Below, piece after piece: positions 33,601 to 46,512 of a stretch of 64,000 nucleotides of DNA. The DNA comes from Odobenus rosmarus divergens (Eukaryota; Chordata; Mammalia; Carnivora; Odobenidae). The position numbers were made by a program, and so were the translations under genes. Where the stretch lies: contig NW_004451660.1 in assembly GCF_000321225.1 (NCBI RefSeq), forward strand, positions 195,530-259,529. Direction: 5' to 3'. The first letter of the stretch is position 1; each line of letters starts with the position of its first letter. A model generated the notes under the pieces. The model saw only the letters and a list, made by a program, of their open reading frames with translations, did no database searches and was not told the origin of the DNA.

Positions 33601-35185
33601 AGATTATCTGACCAAATCCTTTCCTCTCTGGTCCAACCCAAAACATTATCTGTAAAATAAGTATGACTGTGATATGTCCTGGAAGAAACACCTGCAGCAA
33701 CTTCTGCCAGGGCATCTTACTGGGCAGCAAGAGTTTCTCTTTCTATCCCAGCACAGAGACTGTGCCACTCTTCATGTGAGCCCTGTTAACATTCCCATGA
33801 TTCTCTGCATTGGGAGCATGAGCTGAAGGAAAGTATTCACGGTAGTAAAGTGACACGGACTCACAAGACCGGCTTGGAGGGCCACTCTGCCCCTGAATCC
33901 TTTAGAATGAGCTCAGTCTTCCCTGATGGCTTTAATCAGGCATTACGAGCCTTTCCCATGTTCCACTGAGTACCACAGGGGCTGCTGCGATGGGTAGGTT
34001 GGTAGTCCTGGGTCAGTGCATCTTTTTAATGCAGATAGAAATCTTGTCTGGGAAGGTGAGCTTGGGGTGGGAGGAAGGAAAAAGGTTTTCTCTCCTCTGT
34101 GATTCCTAAAACCTTAAACAAATGATGGGCCCATCAGAGAGCTTGCCTGGAAGGGCTAAAAATGAATAGAAAGTGGATCATACTCACTTTGAAATTGAAA
34201 TCTCTTAGCTTCTGTGATCTTAAAGATAACACTCTGAAGGATGCTTCCGTATTACATTGGAACAGAAGTTATGGGAACCTCCTAAACTACAAAATAATCA
34301 ACCACCATAGGACAGAGCACTTTCTAGCTGAAATCCTCCAGTCATTTCCTACAAAATGCATACTGTTACGTTTCTTTGAAAGAAGTCAGTAAAAGAATAG
34401 ATGAATGTAAGATCACTGTGTCCAGAGGGGAGACTCACTGATTAGGAGATGGACTCATTAGAGGCCAGCTGCAGCGAAGTTACCTATTAATTCCATTTTG
34501 TATAAAATTTGATTATTCAAGAGTTTAACGGTGAAGTGAGTATGTTTCTGAGATGCTTCACAACTCTCAGTCATAGGAAAAGAGTTATTTTGCCGTAACC
34601 TTTGCAGCAGTTTATTTTCTAAGCATTGGAGACAAAGTAGAAATCAAAAATTTTAAGGACTTCACTGAGACCTTTATGGCCTCTTCTCTTTATCAAATAT
34701 GTCATGGACCCTATTGTAGGACAGAAGTACTACACAAAAGTCAGTATAAGACTTTGGTTTCTGGCAATGCCAGATCTGGACAAACTCACGACTGTCCTGT
34801 GACCTACACTGGAACTTCTCCTACACCCTCTTTTGATGACCTTTTACACATTTTTCCATGTCCAACCTTTTCTTTAGTCTTTGCTGCCTCCCTCCAAAAG
34901 TTCTGTCCTCTAGCGTGGCAGTGTACAATTGCATGATGCACCCTTATCCATAAAACAGATGTGAACACCTGCCCTCAAATATGTGTTTGTATTTATTTAT
35001 AAAGGGCAAACATTGACTATCCTACTAGGATATACATTATAAAATATGCACTAAATGGAAAATTAAAGAGTGAAGAGGAAATAAATATTCATGCAAAATG
35101 ATTTCATTTTTGTTGTATTCATTTAAAATACAAAAAAATATTTTTTCTGCTCCAAATTTAATGTTTTGACCAAATCTTTAAAATA
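33601..35185. other. Unique DNA, no gene recognised
   Basis: No interspersed repeat recognised over 1.6 kb. Short frames at 34162-34392 and 34676-34936 carry no motif. Confidence 0.45.
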
Positions 35186-35541
35186 GGGAGATTATCCTGG
35201 ATTATCTGAGTGGACCAAGAGTCCTTATAAGAGGAAGGAGGCAGGAGACTCGGTGTCAGAGGGATGCAGCATGAGAAACACTCAACTAGCCATTGCTGGC
35301 TTTGAAGACAGGGGCTGTGAGTCAAGGAATGTGGGATGCCTCAAGGAGCTGAAAAAGGCAAGGGAACCAGTCCTCCCCTAGACCCTACAGAAAGGAACAC
35401 AGCCATGTCAGTATCTTGATTTTAGCTTCGTGAGATCTATTCCAGACCTCTGACCTTCAGAACCATGAAATAATAAATTGGTATTGTTTTAAATCACTGA
35501 GTTTGTGGTAATTGTTACAGCAGCAATAGAAAACTAATACA
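35186..35541 (+). mobile_element. MLT1 LTR (ERVL-MaLR), 5'-truncated
   Basis: GGGAGATTATCCTGGATTATC, GAGTCCTTATAAGAGG, GATTTTAGCTTCGTGAG, CTGACCTTCAGAACCATG, AATAATAAATTGGTATTG, and the 3' end GCAATAGAAAACTAATACA. The TG start and first part of the LTR are missing or unrecognisable. Confidence 0.88.
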
Positions 35542-37119
35542 TATCCCTTAGAAAAAAATAGTAGCCTGAGAAAAAATGACTTAATTGTAAGGAATTTGGA
35601 ACAAGAGAAAACAAGGATGTCATCTTAAGGAGGCTCTTTGTGAAAGGTTTAAGATGGGTGATTTCCCCCAGGTCTCTGGGCGCCAAGAAAGTCATATTTA
35701 ACATACAACCTTAGGTTTCCCCTTCTTACATTACAGTATTCTCTACCCTGCCCTCTGATTTTTGATGGTGCAAGACCAAGGAAGAAGGAAACTAAAAAGG
35801 AGTGGTGGCTTGCCCTGATCTGGCTGAAACCACTGTTATTTGGAGTGCCCCGAACACTAAACTGAAAGGAGACGTTTCCAAATGCTTAAGTCACTGATGA
35901 GATACCTTATCAAGAGAACTATGAATCTTTGAAAGAACTACAGTTATTGACTAGATTAGGAAGTAAATTTCCAGACACCATCTACTGCGGATATTTTCCT
36001 CTCCTTTTACTGAAACTCAGCAGGTAGCATGGCAGCAAGGTAGGGAGCTAGAGCTAACAGAGCAGGTTGGTCTGTATAACACTCTCCCGGTGCCTAGTCA
36101 CTTTTGGAAACTACTGTGACACCATTACAGCTTACCCAGAGGCAGCTCTGACCCTTGAGTTTCTGTGCTTCTGCATATGTAACACACTTCTGTGTTAATG
36201 GTTAATTCACTTTTGGTTGTGCCTTTATTTAAATGACAGCATGTCCATGACTGTCTGAACAAACTGTCAAATCCTGTTCTCCCAACTTGAAAAACAATGT
36301 GTAAGATTCTCCATTCTCTAGTTAACAATATCCTCTTCTTTCTTCCTGTGCCTACAACTTCTCCAAATAACAGAGAGAACAACGGAATCAATAATAATTT
36401 CTTCAGACTATTTTATTTCTGTTTTCATGTTTCAAATGACATTTCAGGCAATTGCCCTAGCAGTGACCTGGAAGACCTAAATGAATAAGCGTTCTATGTC
36501 AAACCTGTTAAAACTTGCAAAGAAAGTAAGTCTGTACCTGCCCTGTGCTCATCGGGATATCCATATTGTAAAATTTCATCATCTATTGAAGAGAATGAAT
36601 ATAATTAACTGTTCTACCAATGTAACTGTTTTGCCATTAAATTCAAATAAATCCCTGGTATGTATCAATGTTGGTGGTTCTACTTAAAGAAATAATCCAG
36701 GACAGAGATAACACAATGGCTTCTTAATTCCCATTTGGTGTATGGCACTATTTATAGGATGATATCAACTTTGAGAAAAGATTGTCAAGACTTTAGTATT
36801 CACGAATGGATTTGCTTAAAAAGAGCATATGCCATGAAGCAATAATTGTGTTTTGTGGTGCCCCAATGGGATCTTATCCTATTTCATGGAGAGATTTTTA
36901 ATTATATTTAATTTGATCTGATTTGTACTAAATAAAGCTGCAGGTTATTTGCTAAAAGTCAGCTGGAGACAAGTACAATGAAAAATATGACTGTGACTAG
37001 TCACATATAAAGTTCTGAAGGTCAGAAGTCTGATTCAGAGAATGAGTCTAAATCTTGAACAGAACTCCAATTAGTTAAATCAATTTATGTAAATTGGATT
37101 AAATCTTTGGAGCTACATT
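35542..37119. other. Unique DNA, no gene recognised
   Basis: No interspersed repeat recognised. Frames of 60-88 codons on either strand (for example 36125-36391 minus) are without motif. Confidence 0.45.
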
Positions 37120-37600
37120 TTAGTTACTATTCACTCCATAAACATATACTGAGCAGCTACTTGAGTCAGGAACTGAGCCAGAAGCTGAGAATACAAAGAA
37201 AAATAAGAAGTAGCCCTTTTTTAAAAAGATTTATTTATTTATTTGAGAGAGAGAGAAAGACAAAGGGAGAAAGAGTGAGCGCAAACATGTGGGGGGAGGG
37301 GCAGAGGACGAGAATCTCCAGCAGACTCCCCGCTGAGTGCTGAGTGTGGAGCCCGATGCGGGGCTCAATCCCACGACCCAAGAGATCATGACCTGAGCTG
37401 AAACCAACAGTCAGTTGCCCAACCGACTGAGCCACCCAGGTACCCCAGAGGTAGCCCTTGTTTTTAAAGAATTTGTAGTCAGGTAGGAGAAAAAAGAGTC
37501 CAAGAAAAGAAAGAACTGACATGCAGTGATGTAAGTGTTATAACCGAGAGTCCTTCAAAGTGCTAGGAGAGCTCAGAGGGAAAATTATTAATTTTTTCCA
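37120..37600 (-). mobile_element. L2 LINE 3' region split by a SINE
   Basis: TATTCACTCCATAAACATATACTGAGCAGC and CTGAGCCAGAAGCTGAGAATACAAAG, then after the SINE GTAGCCCTTGTTTTTAAAG with TTTGTAGTCAGGTAGGAG, are antisense L2. The SINE lies at 37219-37446. Confidence 0.7.
37219..37446 (-). mobile_element. CAN-SINE inside L2, 13-bp TSD
   Basis: TSD AGAAGTAGCCCTT (37206-37218) and AGAGGTAGCCCTT (37447-37459). Minus-strand head GGGGTACCTGGGTGGCTCAG, older internal sequence with GTTTCAGCTCAGGTCATG and GGGGCTCAATCCCACG on the plus strand. More diverged than the copies at 27321 and 32269. Confidence 0.94.
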
Positions 37601-40600
37601 GGTGATGCAATCATAAATAAAGTAGCTGCTGGGTTTGAATTCCCTTACCTCCCCCTCCGTTCCTTCCATCCCTGGCCACCTTGTTCCAGGAGAGAGTTTC
37701 ACAAAATGATACATGAAAGCTAAGTTATCACATGTAAAAGAAAAGCAAAATTGGGCTCATAAAATATAACCAGGAATGTAGTTGGTAAAATTCATACTCT
37801 TGATTGCCCTGGGCTATAAATTTGGCTCTGAAAGTTCTGGCAACCACTGTGAAAGGGAAAACCTGGTGGATGTCACTACTGAGTATTGGTAAGACAAATA
37901 CAAACCCATTGTTTGGGAGAAGTAAAACTGCTCTGAGCCAGAGACCATCTCCAAGGTATACTCATCAAGAAAATGTGGCAGAAAGATAAGTTAACATCCA
38001 TAACAAGATTCTTGCACCAGGAGAAATAAGTCAGTTGGAACTTACAGGACAAGCAACAGTTTATCAGGTAGGAACAGCAGAGATACACATTATACCAAAG
38101 AACAAACACATGCCATTTATTCAAAGTCGATAGCATTTTTCAGTTTATTTGATAGAGTCATGGCACAGAACAGGTAGATAGAAGGGAAAGGCTATAAGCT
38201 GATGCTTGAGAGGAAGACTGAGGTCACATTTTGAAGGAGCAGAAGCTACAAATGGTGCTTGACCTTTATACCTCCAGCAAATTTTGAGGTTAGTACTGAA
38301 AACCAGTGAAGTTAGGATGATCAGAACCATTTTACCCTACATTGCTTGGTTCTAGCTACCGTAAGAGTTGTAAGTGGGACAGGAGGGTGAGTGGAGAAAA
38401 AGTGATGACAATTAACAAAATCCTCTCATGTGTGACTTCCAAGAAACACTAACTCCTGATCTGCGTTTCCGTCACACAGTAGCGTTCCATTAGTGCGATT
38501 TGTTATTTAGACCTAACTAGGCCGTTTCTTGCTCCTAATCCTTCTAAGTTTGCCAGTCATTTTCGAGGATAGCAAATATCCATTTTTTTAAGAATATGCT
38601 ACTCAAACTTGGAAGAGTAAGGAAAACAAAGCTCCCTGGTGTCAAGGGTCAGTATTAAACATACCTGCTCTTGTGGTCCGTTAGCTGGCTGAAGGCAGTA
38701 AACGAGCCTTTGCAGACTAGGAGCAGAGAAGAATTTCCATCCCAGTTCTAGTTTTTCCAGGTTCTGCTTTAAGACCCTTTGAGGAGGTTCTTTTCCAGAT
38801 ACACCAAGGTGCCTTCCTCAGCCCTTGCTCTCTAGATGGGCTGCGGCTGCAGGAAAATCAAGCGCTGGTGTTCAGCTTCATGTTTCTCAAGCACGCTAAG
38901 GACTTGCACAAGACAGCCTTCCCCTTCCTCTCCAGCTCCCAGCTGGGCGATGAAATCCTACTTCTGCTGTCAGAGCCCACGACCAGCTCCCTGACCTGAA
39001 ACTCTAGCTTCCAGAAAACAAAACGCCAACTCCAACATCTTTGCCTGAGAAAAGTAAGTTTACTAGATTGAACTGGAAGATCAAAGGGAGGGGTTATCTC
39101 CCTTTCACTCTGCCCGGTTTTTGCTTCCTGGGGGCTCCCTAAGACTGCCACAGAGACGTTGGGACCAGAGCCACTGTCTCTCAGACCCTGAGCAGGTGAA
39201 CAGTGGATCTCCGCATGAGATGTCCTTGCCGTAAGTCCTAACTGCAAGATTTTGTCATTGACTCTGCAGAGGGTTACACTGTACTGAGGCCCTTCCACAT
39301 TGGATGGGCCTTCTCACGACCTAGTAGAGCACACGATGCAATCTGCTACTTGCCGGGGTTCTAATCTTGGCTGAGGGCGGCAGATTTCCTCCATCAGCCA
39401 CGCCTGGTCAGACTAAAGAGGGAGAGTTAAATGATGGCTGGCAGATCCGATCTTATTCTCTTCCCTTTTATCTTTTAACCAAAAGGCATGCCAGTCGCCC
39501 TCACAACATGGGCTCCACTTCTCAATAAGGACATGGGCAGAAACGTACATGTCGGTAGCCAATGGACCAAGGACAAGGAAAGCTCTCTTGGCCAAATGCC
39601 AACCACCCTTTCAAGGAGATCTAGAAAATATGAAAATGGCTTTGCAGTGACAGGAGAATAATTCACAGGGGAATGCAAGTGTGGGCTAGGGTTAAGCATT
39701 CAGGCCATGTTGATAGACAAAGGTAGGAATTCTGATCAGAAATACAGTATTGTGGCACGGTCACTGAACTAGGAGGAACCAGGATGGTTGGGTTATGGCA
39801 ACCCTGCACCATTGCAATCGCTTTATGTACGTGGGCCCCAATTTCCTAACAGGCAAGACAAGGCGTTCTGATGAGGAAATCCCAAAGGCTCTGCTAAGTG
39901 GATATGTAACAGTTCTACCACTGGGAAGGCAGCAAAATCTCCCCTGGTGTTTGTAGCAGAGCAACTATGACCAGTGGACTTGACTACTTTCTCGGCCCCG
40001 AGGACTATTATTCTCTTTTAGAAAATGTTCTCAGCTACTACAGCATCTTTGCTCAAACAAGAAGGGTAAACCCTAAAAAGCTACACTTGATGTTTGCATC
40101 CTGTGCTAACAATCTAGAATTCAGGGATGTTCCAGGCAGTGAGATGGGCTTTTGCAAGAGAGAGCCATCAACAATTTTCATTTGACAAGGAAACCTGGGA
40201 GGAGTCACAAAACCAGGGGGTTTGTTTAAGGAAGAAGAAGTCAGTCCTGTAGTTATTGGGAGAGTAGGGGAAGACAGGGCAAGGAAGGCTGCTTGTGTGT
40301 TCAGCATCCAGGAGGTAAGGTTGGGGAGAGAAAGGAGTGGACAGCAAACACCAGATGTTTCTGAGGAAGGCTGACTAATGCGGTGCTACTGTTCTGCTGG
40401 ATTATTTCAGCATAGCTGCCCCCATGGGTCTCACTCCCAAAAGCCCCCTGAAGGAACCATGTCATTTTGACACATGTGATAGGCTTGGCCAAATGCGGAT
40501 AAAGTTCAAAATTGTGACTGCCAGTTAGCTAAATCCCAGTGAAGCTTTGATTTTCCCTAAACAGACCTCAAGTGCATAAACTCTCTATCTGAATGGCATT

Positions 40601-41394
40601 GTGATTATTCCTCCATAAATTAGTGTGGAACCTCAATTCTCAAGGCCTCCTCTATTTGTCTTCAAGTTGACCAGACTCTGAAGCGTAACTCACAAAGGCA
40701 AAAGCAGCTCAAGGTCTCATTACGGCCCAAACAAAAACCCTGTCAGCTATAAGGCAGAAGCTAGCTATTGTTTCCTGACTCTCTGGGTGGAAAGGGGGTA
40801 GACCTAAGGCCGTAAGTGAGGTGTCTGGGAAGCTTATCTGCTGGCCTATATAGAGCTTCATGAATCCATTCCCACAGAAATGGGAACCTAATACAAGCCA
40901 GTCACGGTGCTAGGAGCTGGGACAAATATTTACAAAAATAAAACATGAAATGTGTTACGTTTTAGTAGGAGGAATACATTAGAGTTTTGGGGTAGAGGGG
41001 AGGAGGAGGGAGGAGTACAGTACTCAGTGTAGTTGGAATGCTCCAGAATATGTGGCCTCCCTTTTTTCTCCTGTCCTTTCTTTACATGAACTCTTCTTTG
41101 AATCTCTCCTCCATGTTTATTTGTAAATGCCCTCCTATTGAGGTGGGGACTTGAAAAATGGGATGGAGTTTAGATCAGTGAGGTAAGAGCAGGGTGAGGC
41201 GAGGAGAAAGGATTCTCCCTACCCGTTCCCTTAAGCATGTCACAGGTCTGTATTTGGACATCCTCGGAGGATCCTTCTAAAAGGATAGTCTGGAAAATGT
41301 AGATCATAGGGAAATGACTAGGGGGAAAAAAAGTGGAATATTAAGCAACAGAACATAAGGTGGGTGGCATTCCGAGGGAGGAATGGGTGAGAGG
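37601..41394. other. Long tract without recognised repeats or genes
   Basis: About 3.8 kb, more GC-rich at 38640-39480 than its neighbours. The longest open frame of the window lies here (38858-39298 minus, 146 codons). It shows no domain, and an overlapping plus-strand 55-codon frame from 38836 is equally unsupported. A faint antisense-L2-like phrase (CAAGCCAGTCACGGTGCTAGGAGCTGGG) is at about 40895-40922. Confidence 0.4.
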
Positions 41395-42100
41395 TGGGCT
41401 TTACTGCACTGTGAATAAATTTGCGCACTAGGTAGACCTAAATTCAAGTCCCAGATGTTGACTGATAAGCCCAGCAGCCTCCATTCCTACATAGAGAGTA
41501 GGAGTCTATGTCCCCTTTGGGTGATCTCTGTTTCACACCCATAGAGAAAAAGAAATGACGCTGTGCCAGCTTCTGAGCCCAGCATTTAATAAATACACTG
41601 GCAAGTTCCATTTCTTGTCTTCTGGAACACGTCCTCTAGTATAAGGAAGGCCAGTTACCACGTAACTGATTATGCTGAGGCCACCATGCTGGTAGGAGTA
41701 ATGCAGCCACACAGAGAGGCCACACGGAGTGAGATGGCGGACCAGCCCTGAGTGTTCTAGCTGAGGCACAGATAATGTGAGTGAAGATGCCTCCAGATGA
41801 TTCCATCCCCCGCTCCTAACTGACAGCAGCCACATGTGGGAACAACTCCACTGAGCCCGTCAAACCACAGAAATGTGTGTGATAATACAGCATTGTTTTT
41901 AGTCACTACATTTCAGGGATGTTTATTATGCAAAAATACATAACTGGAAGAGCGATCTTATGCAGCTTATTTCACCTCTCCTAATTTTATTTCCTCATCT
42001 ACAAACTGGAGATCATAGCACTGTCCAGCTTTGAGGTAAGGTTTGTGAGGCTTCAGTGAAACCAAGTGTGTCAAGAGCAGTCAGCACGAGATCTCACATA
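41395..42100 (+). mobile_element. Probable MIR split by an MLT1-type LTR
   Basis: The 5' MIR part is around 41400-41505 (GTAGACCTAAATTCAAGTCCC). The 3' part is around 41952-42100 (CAGCTTATTTCACCTCTCC, CCTCATCTACAAACTGGAG, GAGGTAAGGTTTGTGAGG). An LTR at about 41506-41951 separates them. Confidence 0.55.
41506..41951 (+). mobile_element. MLT1-type LTR (older MaLR subfamily)
   Basis: TGTGCCAGCTTCTGAGCCC, TTCTGGAACACGTCC, AGAGAGGCCACACGG, GATGCCTCCAGATGATTCCATCCCC, CTGACAGCAGCCACATGTGG, AGTCACTACATTTCAGGG and a 3' end resembling ATACATAACTGGAA follow the MLT1H-like pattern. Ends are approximate. Confidence 0.65.
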
Positions 42101-42402
42101 GCGGGCAGAAAAGCATATACATATTACCTGCTTCAATATTCAGAATTTTCTGTTCCGAAATGAAGAATTGTTCATACTTTTGGAAAAGTAACACCATACA
42201 TATTATACAGGACCCTCAGTAGGGTCTGCAATAGCCCTGTGGCCAAATACACTGATATTTCTGCTATGAAGCATAATGAAGAGTTACATCAAGAGAGGTA
42301 AAGACAATTAATTTGCAGTAGGTCAGCCAAGGTTCAGCCACCAAAACCACGCAAGGAAGGTTGAATGGGCTATCACAAACATCCGATTTTTCAGTCTTTT
42401 TT
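42101..42402. other. Unique DNA, no gene recognised
   Basis: No repeat or coding signal. A T-run at its right edge belongs to the L1 that follows. Confidence 0.45.
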
Positions 42403-42530
42403 TTTTTTTGAGGTAAAATTCATATGTGCAATTATAGAAGTTTCGGGTGTACATTATAATTTGACATCTGTATGTGCTACAAAATGATCGCCACTAAAAG
42501 TCTAGTTATTTTTGATTGTGTATATGGGAT
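42403..42530 (-). mobile_element. L1 3' UTR fragment
   Basis: A T-run, then GAGGTAAAATTCATATGTGC, GTTTCGGGTGTACATTATAATTTG, GTGCTACAAAATGATCGCCAC and AAAGTCTAGTTA match the antisense 3' end of intermediate-age L1. Confidence 0.8.
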
Positions 42531-44280
42531 GGTAGACTCATTTTTTTTTTCTAAATGCACTCACCACATGCTTCTGCCTTCATTTATCTTTTTATTCCTG
42601 TAACAATGATAGAGGCTAGCTTTTAATACCAATTTATAAATTAAAAAACATTCAGTTTTTGAGAGCACAATCTTGCTAATTGCTTGTAAAGATCCTTGCA
42701 ACAGTCTTTTGGCCCTGGCAGCTGAAATTCACAGCCAGGTCTTTGTTTTCTCAGATGACTGTGTGAGAGAGAAGTTCAGCACCAAGGGAAAGGTAGGGCT
42801 GGTCAAACGAAATGCTATTAAGCAAGACATACTGTTTGCAAGTCAAGATTCATCTGGTTTTTCTCTTCTGGAGAATCTGTCTCACATTTTAATGACCCTA
42901 TGGCATCCCAAAGCAGGGTAGTATCCCAGGTAACCGGGAACAAGTCTTGCAAGATCATCAAATGGATGTGTTAGGGGACTCTGTCATAGTTAATTCACTT
43001 CTGCTAAATCCTCCAAGTGCTAATTTACCCAAAGGGCTTTTTCCCTCCACATTTAAATGAAACACAGTAGGAAGATGCCTCCTTTTCCATATTCTTCACA
43101 ATTATGACCATTTGAAGCATCTGGTGCTGTCTATTTCAAGTGCAGAATATGCTGAAGGTACCATTTCCCCCTGATGGAAAGCCTGACAGGAATTGCTATA
43201 GGGAGGAAGGAGAGTCTAATTTTTTAAAGCTTATTTTCTTTCCCAACGTGAGCAGAGCTAAATCCTTAAATACATTATTTTTTTTCTGGAAGAAAGAGCA
43301 GACTCACACAAAACCCCATTATTATGAGACATTTTCTTTTGTCTGAAAGTAACCAGATATCTCATGGCGAAATTATAGAGCAGTGACAACAGTTATTCAG
43401 TTCTGAATAACAGAGCGCTGCAAGCACTGTGAACCCAAAGCGGCCGAGAGCAGAGTCACTGTCACTGTCAATGACGGTGTGTCTCCTTCCACAGCCCGCG
43501 CGAGTGCTCACTGCAGCCCAGGCATTGGCTCAGTTTAACCTCAAAACGTCAACCCATCTGCGAAGTCCTTCTTCTTGTTTTTGTTTCCTTCCCCCCCAAC
43601 ACACAAACTCCCCTCTCAATGGAGGCTTTTCTTTCTTTCTTTTTTTTTAAGGAGGATCTAAAAAAAATATTTAAAGCCTCTCCCGGTAAGTATCTGAGAT
43701 CAGTGTCTTGATCCCTTTCTTGCACTGTGTAAAGCACCACTTCTGTCTTCAGTGCTACATAAAAATGACTAGAGAAAAAAGAGCAGAGACTGTGCTAGTT
43801 TTACTATGTTCTTTGAGGCTGGGTCCAGAATCACTAGGAGAATTCCGCAGACCAGAGGAACTGATTAAGGATGGATGCCAATTTTACATGATAAATTCAG
43901 AAGCTAGATCAAAAGTTATTTAAAGAACCCTTCCAAAATGGATTATTACCCAATGATACCCCTCAATGATTTTTTTTTCCATTTGTGCCATGGCTTCAAT
44001 GTTTTGTGCACTTACACCAATACCATGTGCGTGCTTAGTGGTCACAAACCTGCCATCAGGGAGAATGGAGAAATTTTCCCAATCATAAAGAGAGTCCATA
44101 CTGATTATTTCTATTTGTTCCAGGTAGTTGGTGAGGTGCTAGAGGGTCAAAAATGAGTGAGACATAATCTCCACTTTGTAGTATTTCACAACCTACCCTA
44201 GCTGGAGTGGAATCAACTTTACCATATAAATTTTGTGACATAGTCTAGTGTGTATAGATACAGATTTGGATGAAGGTGGA

Positions 44281-44322
44281 TATACACACTTGTGCACACA
44301 CACGCACACGCGCACATACACA
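44281..44322 (+). repeat. CA-rich microsatellite with CG interruptions
   Basis: CACACACACGCACACGCGCACATACACATT: interrupted CA repeat, potentially Z-DNA forming. Confidence 0.8.
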
Positions 44323-44965
44323 TTAACAGGAATAATGACTTCTAGCTGGATGCTGCCAGAGGGCTTGTTGTGGGCCTGCGGTGGCAGAACTTGTCAGCCC
44401 AAGGGAGAAGGCTGGGGCTGGACCACTTGCCAGAAGGCTCCACAGAAGCCACAGCAGAGGCGTGGGGGAGCTGCAGACAGTCCAATCTAAGGGGAATCCA
44501 GGTGAGCCAGAAAGCAATGTTGGACTCTAACTAATCCAAGTTAGCAGAACGACAATGTGTTCTGCCAGCTGACAAGTTCATCAATGGCTAGAGTGCAAGG
44601 GATATTGTCTCAGAAATTAACGGACATAGTGCCCAAGGGCACCAATTCATCCGTGCAACTGTGCAGGCTTGGGAAGCCTCCCCTTTACCCCATATATCTG
44701 AGCAACATCCTATTTGTAACAGGCAAAGGGAGAGAAAGGCTAAATAAGAGAATGTGTCTTCTCACCTATGAGAAATTGTGCCCTAAATAATAAGCTTAAA
44801 CCAGAATGAGAATTTAGTTTTACTCTAGTATATAACAGATGAGGGCTCATAAAGGAGACCAAATCAGTTTTTGATAAAATGAAGGAGCAACATTTTTTCA
44901 GCACTTCTTATACCATAGGAATGAACCATGTCTCCGGTACATACTACATAGTTATAGTATGAATA

Positions 44966-44984
44966 TGTATGTGTGTGTGTGTGT
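44966..44984 (+). repeat. (GT)n microsatellite
   Basis: ATGTATGTGTGTGTGTGTGTAT: about eight GT units. Confidence 0.85.
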
Positions 44985-45199
44985 ATAAAGTTTTTTACAA
45001 TCGACTGCTTACCTCACTTTAAATATAACATTTTCATCAAAATTCTTTTCAAAATTAATTTTGAGGAAAACAATTCTTGAGAATTTCACTTCACTCTGAA
45101 TAAGTCTGTATTCTTTAAAAGTAACTAATACTCTTATGCTTTAAAACAAGCTGGCTATTAGCAGAGATAAAAATAGCAATATGTAACATCATGGCATTT

Positions 45200-45405
45200 T
45201 CCTATGTACCAGGTATTAAGACCAAACCTGTATACATTTATAATCTCATTTATCATCAAAACAACCATATTCAGTAGGTTCTCTAATTTTCATGACAAGA
45301 AGTGGGGGCTTAAGAAATTAAAGAAATTGGTTTAATGATGAAGTGTTACGAAGCGATAGAGTCAGGATTTGAACGGAGGTCAGACTCTAAAGTCTGAATA
45401 ATTAA
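45200..45405 (-). mobile_element. MIR SINE, decayed
   Basis: TGTACCAGGTATTAAG, TTATAATCTCATTTATCATCAAAACAACC, GGTTCTCTAATTTTCATGAC and GATAGAGTCAGGATTTGAACGGAGGTC are antisense MIR. Confidence 0.8.
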
Positions 45406-46329
45406 ATATTACATGGACTGCCTTACAGCATTTTTATCTACATCTCCTTCTGTAAAACGGATGGACAAGCATGTGAAGCAGGTAGACAAGATACTCTTTT
45501 CCCCATCTGATACACTGATGAGGAAGAGGAAGGTTCAGTTTTACTCCCAGGAGCATGCTGGTTTTGTACTTGTCAGTATATTGCTTTGTAATGATTCTAA
45601 GGTCTGGGCAACTGGGTAAATTTGATCTCCCTTGATTTCATCTCCTGCAATTAGACTGGAAAGTCTAATTAGAGAGCTGAAAGAATAGCTTACAATTCAT
45701 TTCTACTGATGTCTGGTGCACATGGAGCTTCAGAGATTTCCTGACGGAGTGGTCAGTGGCCCTCAGACATCTGTCGGAGGAAAATTTGAACAAGGGTACG
45801 ATGAAAAGAATTGGGGAGCACAAGGAGTTGTGTTTGATTTGTAACTCTTACCAATCCCAGGGAGGGTGTCATTCAAGGGTATCAATATTTTCATATTAAT
45901 TAATAGTAAAAACATATTACACTGCTATGTGACTCAGAAAACCTAAAACATCAACATAATGAAAATGAAGCTTATTTACTTCATTACTTCCCACTTGGTA
46001 GCTAATTTATCTGGAAAACATGAATTATCTCATTACAAACCACTATAGCTTTCTAAAAACTGATGGTCAATCCTAGCATTAACCACATTCCTTTTCATTT
46101 TTTGCTTTGTTCTATCAGCCACAGATGGGAGGTAAAATAAAGTATTTACAAAAAGAAATGGAAAATTATATGTAAAACTCTCAGGAATAACTCATTATCA
46201 AAGGAATTATTGTTTAAAGATCCTTGAGAAGATAGAAATGTACTAGTGTTCTATTTATAGCTACACTGAAACTGGCAAGATCCTCATTCCAGCCAATTTG
46301 ATGAAACATTTTAAAATAAATATGTGTAT
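45406..46329. other. Unique DNA, no gene recognised
   Basis: About 0.9 kb without recognised repeats. The 68-codon frame at 45413-45619 has no motif. Confidence 0.45.
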
Positions 46330-46512
46330 AAAGCTATAGTTTACTTATAATACCTAGGAATCAAAGTTAGAAACATGGTTAGAAAAATTTCATTTTTGAT
46401 AGTAACAAAGTTATGAGTAGGAATAAACTCAATAAGAAATGTGCAAGATCTACATTAAGAAAAGCGTAACAATTTACAGTGAGAAAATTTTTTTAAAGAC
46501 TTAGAAAAATAG

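Larger units (their letters stand above)
42546..45199. other. Unique DNA with a GC patch and splice-like signals
   Basis: No interspersed repeat recognised. 43420-43560 is GC-richer with a few CpG. A strong donor-like CCG|GTAAGTAT is at 43685/43686, with acceptor-like tracts upstream. Simple CA (44281-44322) and GT (44966-44984) repeats are present. No gene could be assembled. Confidence 0.4.

Noticed and set aside
38858..39298. 146-codon minus-strand open frame as a gene
   Set aside because: Longest frame in the window, but no domain, no homologue recognised, no splice or promoter signal, and an antisense frame overlaps. In 64 kb this length can arise by chance, especially in a GC-richer block.
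39967..40185. 72-codon plus-strand frame beginning MTSGLDYFLG as an exon
   Set aside because: Composition looks protein-like, but there is no homologue I recognise and no splice-site pair framing it; an overlapping antisense frame of 84 codons exists.
43495..43685. 191-bp exon from the CTTCCACAG acceptor to the GTAAGTAT donor
   Set aside because: The span includes low-complexity C- and T-rich runs, and the downstream acceptor at 43650 is a better partner for the donor. Only the short version is kept as a finding.
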